Positions 12,801 to 23,475 of a DNA stretch of 64,000 nt are shown in pieces. A model generated the notes under the pieces. That model saw only the letters and a program-made list of their open reading frames with translations. It ran no database searches and had not been told where the DNA came from. Location: the NCBI GenBank assembly GCA_963070105.1, contig OY718807.1, forward strand, positions 9,734,483 through 9,798,482. The letters are read 5' to 3'. The DNA is from Litomosoides sigmodontis. Lineage: Eukaryota; Nematoda; Chromadorea; Rhabditida; Onchocercidae. Position numbers and translations under genes: made by a program. The number at the start of each line of letters is the position of its first letter. Within the stretch, counting starts at the first letter, position 1.

Positions 12801-15800
12801 TGAAGTTACAGAAATTAGTTGAGCAAGAAGAGAAAGATGGAAATAAATTTGGTGTGGAAAGGCAGAAAATTGATGGAGAACGTGTTGAACATGCATCATT
12901 GCCATTTTATATTAAAGTATGAAATGTGAAATTTAATGCAAGAAAACCCAACAAGTTTTGTTTTCCAAGTTTGTCACTTCAGTGAGTAAACATAAGATGT
13001 GTTCGTATGCAATAAGTAATTCACTAATGAATAACTGAATTAAATTGATATCATTTAGACTTATACAATTCGTCGTAGTCAAATTGGACGTTACTTGCTG
13101 TTCAATCGACAATTTTCAACACTTTACGACTTAGTCTATTACTACACAAATTATCAGTCATCATTTCCACACAAACTGAGTTACGGTCCAACAAAGGTGA
13201 GGTTAACCTTCTATTGAGGTTAATTAAATGTGGCATTGTACATTGTTGTTGCGTCTATTAGTTGCTAAGAATGAATGCTCTCGTCGGAAGTGAAGTACTT
13301 AAGACAAGCAATATTATGGATGAATAAATTGCAATCAGTCAAGGTTTTGGCCATTCGAAACTAAGGCTTCAAACTGGCATTTAGTCTTTTGAAGTAAAAA
13401 AAAAAAAGTTTACTGTGCGTTTCTGACATTTCGAATTTACTTTCAGCAACAAGTTGCTTATTTTCGCAGCGTTCCAGCACCGGTCACTTCGCCCACTCGC
13501 GATATTTATGCAATGACCATGAAAAGTGAGCAATGGGCAGCGCGACATTTCGATCAGGTGGTGCTAATCTCGTTCCTCCTGCAGAAACATTTGAAAAGTG
13601 CCTCGTTTCTCTCAAAAAAACGAAGGTGCGAGACAGAGCGATTGGTTGATTGTCTGAACTGCTATTTCATTTTGATAGAGCAGCAACGAACGGCATTTAA
13701 TTGTATTTCAGATAACGGAACCGGCGCTTTTGTCGCAAGCATTTTCATACATTTCTCGCTCAATTTTTGATCCCTTCAAAAAAGCACACATGGAATTCGC
13801 TCAGAGTGCACAACTCAATAATGCTGCTATCGAAGAAGCTCGAAATTACATGAAGCGCTCCAGCTCAAAGAAAAGTTCGAAGTCCTTGAAGGTTTTGCAA
13901 TTTCTCCCTCCACTTTTCCAGTCTCGTTCCTTTAACTGTTAATACTCCTACTTGAGAAATAATTTTCAGAATGATAAGATCCAAAAAACCAATGATAAAA
14001 GCGTATAATAACGGCCATCCTCACTTTTTCTCTACTCTTTACAGTAATTATTTCATTACTGCAACTAATTACTAAAATTTACATGATAAGTGAACAGGTT
14101 GGATTATAATACCCTGTCAGACATTTTCAAATTCTATTTTGCCCATGCTCTATTGAATTATGATGTAGCATAATCATCCTTGATTGTCTTCGAGAAAGGA
14201 AAGTGTTGTTTCAGGATTCAATTTCTGATTCTGTACCACTCGACGAATCAGTGCTGAAAACGGACGCTGCCGTCGAAATAAACATTGCGAATTTGGTTCG
14301 CAATTAGCGATATTTTTCTGTCTAGCTCCTTAAGCATATCCACTTGTCCAAAATGATTTAGTACCATTGAAAGAAACATAGCAATTCTCGCTTTCAAATT
14401 TAATTGAAAAGTTCCTTTGCGTGGCTTGCAAAATTTTAACTTCTGAATTGCAGAAATATTCGCCAGAAGACATGCTTGGTTCAGGAGCATTCGGTGCAGT
14501 GTATCGTGGAAAACTTGTGACAGTTGATGGAGAGGTAATTAATGAGTGACTTTCAAACTTTCAAATGTAGCCATTAAGTTCAGGAATGACACAGGTGGAA
14601 ATTTTCCCTCGGAATTAAGTATGCAACAATGCACAATTTTAATTTAAAAGGAATTCTAATTCAACAAAAGCATTACACTTTCTTAATACTTGTTTTTGCC
14701 ACACTTAAACCCTTTCTCACTGACTGAGAAAATAAAATACTCTTAGGTAAATGTTGCAATTAAAAAACTAAAAGTAGCTGCATCGGATGCGGAACGTCGA
14801 CAGCCATGGATTTCTGAAATGGAAGTTTTGCAGGTTATTTATTGAAAATTTGGAATCTTAAAATTTATAGAGGCTATAGAAGCACAGTTGGGTCCTGAAA
14901 CTGTGCCTTTAACGTGCATCAAAAATCCAATAATTTGTTGATCGAAAAAGAAATATTGGGGCAGAGGACAAGGAAATTTTCGAACTTACTGAAAAAGGAA
15001 AGAGAATTTCGAGGAAATTTACTAATTAGATGGAAAATTTCAGGTAATAGGTCATCCTAATGTGACGAAATTCTACGGCTTTTGCTATACCGAAACAAAG
15101 GAGTATGCAATGCTTACATTCGAACTTATGGATATTGGATCATTAGCCGACTTCATGAAGGTTCCAACATTCAGCCTTACATATAAATCAGAGGGATATG
15201 CAAATTTTCTCATCAGCTGTAAAATCCTCTACATGCATCTACATCAGTCCTCTAAACATATACCAGGCACATGAATATAACATATCAGCAAATGAACATG
15301 TTGATTTTCTCACGCAAATAGCACGCGGCATGGCACATCTTCATTCACTTGATCCACCGGTTGTACACGGCGATCTCGCCGCACGCAACGTCTTAATTTG
15401 TCACCACCCGAAAGATGAAACGAGGTGTGTCGAGATTCCTTACTGCATTTTAGATCACCACTATCCGTCATAAATTTGCCAATTTTCACGGACTCTAGGT
15501 ATCCGTTGATATAATACTTTACAGATACCTGTTGAAAATAAGTGACTTTGGCTTATCAAAGACAACTCGTCACGAAGTACACTTCTTTCCGGATGACCCA
15601 CAAAAAATGCCGTAAGTTGTGCAGTGATCTGAATTCAGCATGCGCACTGCGACCATATCTGAGCCGCATTTCACGTCACTGCAGATTCAAATGGATGCCA
15701 CCGGAAGTGTTACACCGCCGAGAGCTAAGCACGAAATCAGATGTGTGGGCATATGCAATACTTGCTACTGAAATTTATGGCGTAATTGACCCATATGGAA

Positions 15801-16229
15801 TGCTGCCGAACGAAAAAGTGCTACCTTTCCTGAAAGGTATTCATTTCGAGATCGGTACATCGACAATTGTAGAACATTACAAATAAAATACCTCATTCAT
15901 GCCCCACTCTAATAACTATAGTAATCTTGATTCAAGCTCATTATTATTTATTGAACTTTTTCTACCATTTTTTTCCTTCATCAGGCAAATTCTTAATTTC
16001 TATCGTTCAGAAAATTTCAGATGATCATCGGATGGAAAAACCATCGGCGATGCCTTATTATATTTACAACATCATTTTACAGTGCTGGCGAAAACAGCCT
16101 GTAGATCGACCAACTTTTAATGAAATTATTCGTGACTTAACGCCATATTACATAGAATATGAGAGTAGTCATGTCGTCCTGTTAACATCCAGAGTAGTAG
16201 CCGAGTCCATAATGAATAAAAAGAATTAA
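9819..16229 (+). CDS. Divergent SH3-SH2-tyrosine kinase (Src/Csk-like architecture)
   Basis: A cytoplasmic tyrosine-kinase-family protein assembled from 21 phase-compatible exons: 9819-10024, 10184-10325, 10683-10783, 10996-11150, 11248-11349, 11520-11657, 11852-11934, 12590-12661, 12812-12916, 13059-13196, 13447-13557, 13712-13891, 13970-14002, 14215-14295, 14454-14534, 14747-14833, 15044-15160, 15267-15424, 15525-15611, 15685-15836, 16021-16229 (about 845 residues). Order: acidic N-terminus (1-68); SH3 at about 117-195 (IALWDYF to VGLIPSCWL); SH2 at about 212-414 (TWFLG to [10 protein letters not shown]) with a long charged insert; linker; kinase at about 550-830 (GSGAFG, VAIKK with Lys582, HGDLAARN at 678-685, DFG at 704-706, [19 protein letters not shown]). 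The FLVR arginine, the HRD arginine and an activation-loop tyrosine all appear to be missing. I cannot assign a named ortholog. The weakest joint is the GTCCCT donor at 10025. Confidence 0.85.
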
Positions 16230-16467
16230 GAGGCAAAAGAAAGCTTCTTTTTATTCCGAAATCATAAATCATACAAATTTAATGCTATCAAATGTATCTG
16301 CGTTGATGATATGTGCAAAGCAAGCAATAGAAACCATAAAATATCCCACAAGCATTGATTACTAGAGTCCGTAAACCATAGCAACTCCCATAAGGAACGT
16401 TCTTCAACATTATCAACTGCTAGAAAAGAAGAAACCTCCACAACCGAAGAATTGGAGCTCTAACTAT
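16230..16467. other. Convergent 3' gap between the kinase and CCDC25
   Basis: Only 238 bp separate the two stop codons, so the 3' UTRs of these convergent genes probably overlap or abut. No coding content is seen. Confidence 0.6.
16250..16255 (-). terminator. Candidate polyadenylation signal (AATAAA) for CCDC25
   Basis: TTTATT on the plus strand is AATAAA on the minus strand, 213 bp past the CCDC25 stop and only about 20 bp from the kinase stop on the other strand. This would bring the CCDC25 transcript to the end of the kinase coding region. Confidence 0.4.
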
Positions 16468-18124
16468 TCACATGAAATCATCAGAATCATTACCACCACT
16501 ATGATTGGAATGCATCTTTTCTTCGCTGAAAACACCGTCGTAAGAACGCACTTGACGTTCTTTTTCCCTTCTTTCCATTTCTGCTTTTTCGGCTTCTTTC
16601 AGTTCGCGTTGCTCTTGTTTCTGAAAGAGACTCAAAAAATCATCAATTCCAGTGGTCGGAACTGAAACGATCAGTTCCTAAAGGGTAGCTAGTTGCAACT
16701 ACTGTTTTATAAATCAAATAATAGACCTATTTCTAAGATTTTATGAGAAGTTGAAGCTACTGGAAACCTTTCCGTACCCAAAAGGTAGCACTACATTTGG
16801 CTTAAACAGATTTTTCCGGATTTATAAAAGATTCAAATGCTGACAAATAACTCAGCACATCTCAGTTACATGTAACTACAACTTCTGGTCACTCAGAACA
16901 AACAAGAAATAGTAAGCAATTAAATCTGATCTTAGTGTCATCACTGTCATGACCAAAGTTTCGATAATTTTCGATATCAAATAAACGCCTGCACCTTTAA
17001 TGCAAAACAATACTAATATTACTTTATCCTGACGCTCTTTTGCATTCCTCTTCTCCTTTTCAACTCGATAATCAATCTCTAGACGTACTTCAGTCTTGTT
17101 TAACCTGTTAACAATATCATTTATGCGTTTTGCAACACGTATCTAAAAATATAAAGATTTAGTTTCTAGAAATTCAGTATCAAGTAGAAAAGAATTATTA
17201 TGGATAGCTAAAAGTATTTAGCTAAAGTGCAAATATTTGGAAAAAAGGAGTCAAGAAGAAACACAAACGCCAAATAACAACCAAATCTAGAAACAAGTGT
17301 AATATAGATTTCATTCATTAATTTAAAATTTAGGCATTCAATAGTAAGTTCTTTCGCAACCAGTTAGTAGACCCATTACCACATTGACTTCAGAAAAATG
17401 CATGTGATCTAAGAGAATTCCATTTTACTTCCTGAAAAAACCACCTTTTTCACTTTTCTTTCATCCTTAAAGCCAACCTGTCCAACATCCATGCCTCCCG
17501 TCTTCTTCAAGTTATCCCAAGGAGTGTAAATTATATCAATGTTATTCATTTTATTGCCCTGAAAAGGAATGAAAAGAAATGAAGCGGGATTAAATCTTGG
17601 AAACTTAGAATATTTAAACGAGCACCTGGATACTGTTAGCTTTCACCAACTGAGCACAGTCTTCAATTAAAGCTTCCGACATGTCGTGGATTGTCTGTCC
17701 TGTAGGTAGACGCGCATACACATGTGCAGATGACACTTTGTCAACGTGAAACCAGATATCTTCAGGCCAACCCCATCTGAAACTGGTTGTTATAAATTTC
17801 CACAGCTCTTACGTACTATATATTTTTGCTTATAAGTTTATAACGCATGATTGAAGACTGAAGAATAGACGGCTGATTTTTCTGTTTTCTCGAACTTGCT
17901 GCTCAATATTATGTAAACTAAGCGGAGGAAAATTAACCTTTTCGACCTCCCAACAACAGAACTTAATATTACAAACGACCATTAGATTCGTATAAGCCTT
18001 TAAACAAAATAAATAGCTTTAAAAATAATCTTCACTTTATCAAATTTTCATTTTCAAACTTATCAACGCCCATATATAACATCACTGGTGGATCGGTGAC
18101 ATTTGATGTGAATCTGATCACCAT
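16468..18124 (-). CDS. CCDC25: CCDC25 ortholog (NFACT-R domain, coiled-coil protein)
   Basis: Five exons on the minus strand, 18124-18036, 17776-17626, 17558-17445, 17142-17023 and 16620-16468, give 208 residues, the same length as human CCDC25 as I recall it. Landmarks run collinearly: [76 protein letters not shown], then a charged coiled coil and the acidic C-terminus GGNDSDDFM. All intron phases agree. The N-terminal half is an NFACT-R type fold and the C-terminal third is helical. In mammals the protein has been reported as a membrane sensor of extracellular DNA; whether that holds in worms is unknown. It is convergent with the upstream kinase. The start lies within a 47-bp tandem duplication. 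Confidence 0.95.
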
Positions 18125-18192
18125 AACCTGCAATTGTATAAAATAACATTTGATGTGAATCTGATCACCATAACCTGCAAGTGTATAAAATA
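18099..18192. repeat. 47-bp tandem duplication containing the CCDC25 start codon and splice acceptor
   Basis: Two adjacent 47-bp copies (18099-18145 and 18146-18192) differ at one base. On the minus strand each copy carries a pyrimidine-rich tract, CAG, three bases and an ATG. The downstream copy supplies the real CCDC25 start. The upstream ATG opens a 17-codon frame whose TGA overlaps the true ATG. Confidence 0.95.
18127..18142 (-). promoter_or_regulatory. Candidate spliced-leader acceptor immediately before the CCDC25 ATG
   Basis: The minus strand reads TATACAATTGCAG, then GTT, then ATG. A good acceptor three bases before the start codon, with no obvious coding exon upstream, fits spliced-leader addition. 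A second copy of this site lies 47 bp upstream in the duplicated unit. Confidence 0.5.
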
Positions 18193-20408
18193 ATATTAAG
18201 ACAAATTCGATTATAAAAACACCCCACTTTCTTAGAAAACCAACCATACCGCTAGCACTGCACGATTTTTTTGGTTAAGTTGATTTATTTAAAATTCTTA
18301 TATACAAGTAATTTATAAATGAACGTATGACTCGATAAAGACGAACGCAAATGCACGCGCAAATCAGTTTGAAATAACGGGAAGTTTTTATGCAAATATA
18401 ACTGTAATTCTGATGCGTCTTCATGTGGATTAACCTTCTGATAATTTCAGGCCTTGTAAGCAACTGGCGCTGAATTGAAAAGCTGCCTAGATCATTCCGA
18501 CCGTCTTATTGCAACTGGCTCATGCTTTTGTAATGCAATTATTGTACACCATGTTTTCAACTATTGGTAATATCAACATTAAAAGTTCATCTCCACCATC
18601 ATTTACATAGCCTATTTGTGATCCTTTAAAGCGCAAAAGAAATTCATCCCGCCAAATTTCTAGTCGTTTAAAAGCAAATTTTTCTCAACCTAATTTTTCT
18701 TTAAATATGTTCTTCCTCTCTTCATAAGTGGATTAAAAAATAATGATTCGAGATGTGAATAAGAATCAGTAATCGATGCGCATAAACTGCAAAAGTAATT
18801 TATGTGCATAAGTGTACGATATTTCACACAGTCAAAATTATTTCCTAAGCTCATTATCTCCACAAGTCACATTTTAAATGGGAAATGTAGTGAATAATTC
18901 ATCTCAACGCTCTTGTACAATTTATTTTCCCTAATTCGTTGCACGTATGATCCGTGAAATACCCAGAAAAGGAGGCGCAGAAAATAGCCTTCAATAGAAA
19001 AATTAAAATCGTGCAAAAATCAGACATGAAAAATCAGATTTACTTGTTTTTAAGGGAAATAAGTAAGTGAAGATATAAATATAAGTAAAGACAAAACGTA
19101 TTTAAAGTTTCCAATCGATTATACCGTATGCCACGCAAAATATCAAAGAAAAAAAGGAGATATAACGAGATTCAAACAATAAGAAGCAAAACTCGTGTAT
19201 AAAATGAAAAAGGAAACAAACTCCATGATGCCAACGTAAACCATTTTTATAACTGGATAAATCGAAAGCTTTTCCAACGTAGCTGGTTCAAAGGTTACCG
19301 TAGCAAAAGATAAATATATCAATATCATGGAGCAGAGATTTCCAAGAATTTCGGAAAATAAAAGTAGACTTACTAAGTTCAACTTTTCGTAAACGAAATC
19401 AGTGCAACAATAAAGCAATGAGATTTGCGAGATCAGAAGGAAACTGAAGAAGGGGTAGCTTTTGTGGAAAATTTTCTATGAAGCATATATAATTTGATAT
19501 CTTTTGATCTCTAAATTTCCTCAGTTAAACCATTTAATAAAAATATTAATTATGCGCTTTAAGAATTTCTGAAGGAGATAACAACTAGTAGCACTTGAAA
19601 AGACAGTTAAATTGACAAGCAAAAATGCAAGTGGGAAAGAGCGAAACTATGAAAGCACACAATTAGCAATGCAGACAAGGAAAAAAAACTTATTTTATAT
19701 AATTTGGAACTCCAACAAAGAGCTCGTCAAAAAAATACAATGATGTAAATCCACGAAACTCAATTTGTATTTATTTGTTAAAATGAAAAAAAAATAGCAC
19801 CAATATTAACAGTCGCAGTGCCTCCAGCAAGCACTTACGATAAGACCTTGATCACGAAGCAGTTGCTAGTAACATGCTCACCTACAACACTGAAATCAAA
19901 CCTGACACTAATACAAATTTGTAAAAATGAATTTTTTGTACTAAGATAATGTGATATTCATATCATACAATGTCAACGCCTCGAAGATAAACTAAGAATA
20001 AATATCAGTAGAAAATAAATATCAGGAAATTTTTTAGAAAATTAAATCAGAAATGTGAATTAGATTTCATCATTATAAATTTTCTACTTTCAATAGAAAA
20101 GTAAAAGAACCCACGAGAGTTATTCCTAAAGACAGAGAGCATTCAGAGAATGTCTTATAAATCCGAGCATTTGAGAGAACTTCAAAATACAGACAAAACA
20201 ACGAAAAGTAAAGATAAACGAGTAACAATGAGAGGGGGAATTAATCCTAAACAATTTCTACAACATGCATTTCTCTATTTCATTCAATGTTTGGGCAAAG
20301 TGAAAAAGAAAACAGATTTGTTTTCAATACAGAAATAATTTTCTTCATGATCCATTCGAGTGAAAATAAACCTGATAGAAGTTTTGATTTTCAAACACTT
20401 ACGGCAGT
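18193..20408. other. Intergenic region between CCDC25 and the RalGPS-like gene
   Basis: About 2.2 kb of A+T-rich sequence with no supported gene. A hydrophobic open frame at 19143-19418 (minus) has no recognisable family and no convincing splice context. The right end probably contains 3' UTR of the RalGPS-like gene. Confidence 0.5.
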
Positions 20409-23400
20409 TCAGTCAAAAGCTGAGAGCTTAGCTGATGTTCTAAGTAATGCATTTTTAATAGTTGCTCGAATATGCTTACACCACTCCGTGGTATCTGCTT
20501 CGTCCTTGCATATGTAACGATATATTTGACCTGTAAACCAATAAGTCAATTCACTACTCATGAATTGACCGAAAATAAAGATAAAAGTAGTGTCATATTC
20601 CTTTACAACCGATTCCCGAAATTTGGCTTCGAAACGTATGTAGTTCAATCAAAAGATTTACCAGTTGGTGTGTGATGCACTTCAAAATACGACTCCGCCG
20701 AATTAATGTAACACGTAACACCCCAACCACTTTCTTCTAATTTTAATATCTTGCTTGCTTTTTTATAGTAAGCGTCGCGATTATTTCCGCATCGAATGCT
20801 AATACTCCGGCGAAAAAACTGATACAAATGTGAATTGCGTAATTCCAAATAGCACTTTTGACTGCATTTCATCTGAATCGTAAATACAAAATAAAATGGA
20901 ATTCAATGAAACTTAGTTTCAAGTCCAATTATCAAAGCAAACAGATACCATTGACGATCTTATACTCCATTTGTGAACGATAATTACAGCAGCCTTGCCT
21001 TCATATTCCGGAATTTTGCAATCACCGCTATCACCAACATCAATAAGACGCAATCGATCTGTATTACTTTCACGACCAGATGAACTAGAAAGGAAAGTAA
21101 ATATGTTTAAACAGCAAAGGAACGAAAATTAAATCTATCGGAACCTAAAATCACATAGAAAATTAGAAATATAACCTGAGCTCAATTGTTGGTGACAGTT
21201 TTGGTGCAAATCGCAGAGGTGTAGATGTTTTCAAAGGACCAAATGATGACAAGGAGTTAATAAAAGGTGGTGAATGTAAAGGAACGGTCTTATTTTCTGC
21301 AGATGTACGAATCGGTGACATTGTTAAGTCTTGACCTGTAAAATCGGTTTATTATTCATTTTCATTAATTAAAGTTTTTCCTTACTGATCATATCTCTAA
21401 TGAAATAAATGCATTAAGCTTTTCTGTAGAACATCACAACCAGTTAAACCAACCGTATAAAGAACACAGATTACCTTCAACCTTTTCTGAATAAAACAAG
21501 CCTGCATCAAAGGAAGACGGCAGATTTATTTCCCTGAAATCAAGTAAAATGCAAATTTAGTAGTAAAAACATTTTTCTAACTTGTTACGATGTCTATTCC
21601 GTGGAGCTTGGTCCTCATAAAATACAGTTTAAACAATATATCTTTTCATAGAGATTTACCGAATGTTTGCAAGAGGTGTAAAAACATGTAAATATGAAAA
21701 TCTTTAAAAAAGATTCAGAGATTTTCCGAAAACATACTTCCACAAAGCCTACCCAGTACTAGATCTAATACCTAAGCTCCGAGCTCTTCGATGATCAGAA
21801 ATAGTGGCACGGTGACGACGTCCTCTTGATAAAAGCTTGGGAGTCAGTGACTGCGTAGCTTTTCCAAAAGGTGATAAATTTGATCGAAATCGATTAATTG
21901 CTGATAGTGTTCGCGACAATGACGCAGGGCGTAAGAATTCAACCACCGGAGATGAAGATGCAGTGCGGTACGCGTTACTTTCACGAGCCAAGGACAGCCG
22001 AAAAAAGATAGACAGAATTTGGTAAAATTAGTCAGGTGTCTTATATTAGTTCTGTAGGCGTGAAAATGGGACAAATATCATAATGTTTAATCTAAACATA
22101 AAGTTACAATACAACTTTAGTTTCTGGAATGATAATCGAATACAATGTCGAAGATCTAAAGCTACCTAAACAAATCATCCTCTGTAAATTTAGCTAACTC
22201 ATCATCAACTTTAAACGACTGAAGATAATTCTGCACGTATTCCATGTGTGCCAAATTATCTGAAAAAAAAAACATTCGCTTATTAAAATAGTAGAAGCCG
22301 CTGTTTAATTTGGAAAACAAAGATCATAGGACCCAGTAACTCACCATAAAATGATCCTTGAAAATATGCAATGCGAGCTAATATGTCGCTTTTCTTCCGG
22401 TGTACGTTTCCAGATTCTGTACAATTTTTTATTACAGTGCTATAAGCAGCGTCAATAAAACTGAGATCAGTCAGATACAAACCTAAAACTAATCATACAA
22501 CTTATTTCAAATTAGGTCATAATACTTATGAATATGGGCACGAGAGTGAACGAATTTGAACTTCTAAAATATTTTCAAGCGTATCAAATCTTTAGAAACT
22601 AGCTCGCTGTCATCGGAAGCACTGTCACCGTAAACATGGAGCTGAGTGGCTTGAAACATATCGAAAAATTCAATTTAGCAACCTAAATAAGGTATGCATG
22701 GCAATTTCGCTGAATTTAGATGCTTTCGTAAGCGTTCCCAATTACGTTCACTGTCAAACAGTAACCGCAATTTGGTAAGGACATGATGTTCTGATCGACC
22801 AATAAGCTGAAATATTCAAGAAATAATTCCAGAAAAAGCTGAAAATCAGAACCTTTAAGTTCGGATTGCCAGAGATATAAGAAATAGAAACCAAATTAAA
22901 CCTACTCTCCATGTTTTCGCCAAACGATAGATGGAAAGACTTTGCAAGGCACTCACAATGGAAAATGCTGAGTTGAGGTTATTCAAGTCGTACAAATGCT
23001 AAAAAAAACTTACGTTCATAACGTAACCAACTAACTTGGAAAGATAACGAATTTCGAATCATATTTTACAGAAACACACCTCTGCAATCCTAATGAAATG
23101 CCCGAGAACCTCAGCACGCTTAGCTGCTCTCTCACGTGATAATATTTCCCGCTGACACCACAAACAAACTGAATTGAAGCGACCAGTGAATGCAACAACG
23201 TTCGATGCATCCACATGCTTATTCTTCTTTGTCCAAGCTCCTCGTAACAGTTCCTTAAAAATCTAGCATAGCATAAAAAGACTGCCGACACTCCAATAAT
23301 TTCAGGACATATTGTTGAACAGAATGTGAAAGATCTGCAGGTATGAGATGAAAAGCGTTGATGATGCCTGTGAAGTGATTGCTTTGAAGAGTGGAACGTC

Positions 23401-23475
23401 GGTGAGTGTGATCTGACTGGCAATATCCTCCGGTCGAATTTTTACCACGTCGAGCATTGCTGCATCATACTTCTC
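20409..23475 (-). CDS. RalGPS-like Ral GEF with C-terminal PH domain (5' end not found)
   Basis: A Ral exchange factor of the RalGPS class, anchored by a PH domain rather than controlled by a Ras-association domain. Minus-strand exons: 23475-23368, 23253-23080, 22998-22906, 22806-22683, 22482-22345, 22259-22166, 21998-21753, 21533-21475, 21335-21176, 21084-20949, 20872-20662, 20530-20409; about 554 residues visible. RasGEF signatures: [91 protein letters not shown] Ser/Arg-rich linker and proline-containing stretch follow, then a PH domain ([15 protein letters not shown] to [20 protein letters not shown]). There is no ATG at the left edge of the first exon, so an upstream exon is missing. The first intron appears to use a GC donor, and exon 7 lacks an AG acceptor. 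Confidence 0.88.

Noticed and set aside
19143..19418. Hydrophobic 91-codon minus-strand frame, possible membrane protein
   Set aside because: Composition is typical of A+T-rich random frames; no conserved motif, no neighbouring exons.
21844..22074. Alternative frame across RalGPS-like exon 7
   Set aside because: It does not keep phase with the next exon, and the Ser/Arg-rich frame continues correctly into the downstream PH-containing exons.
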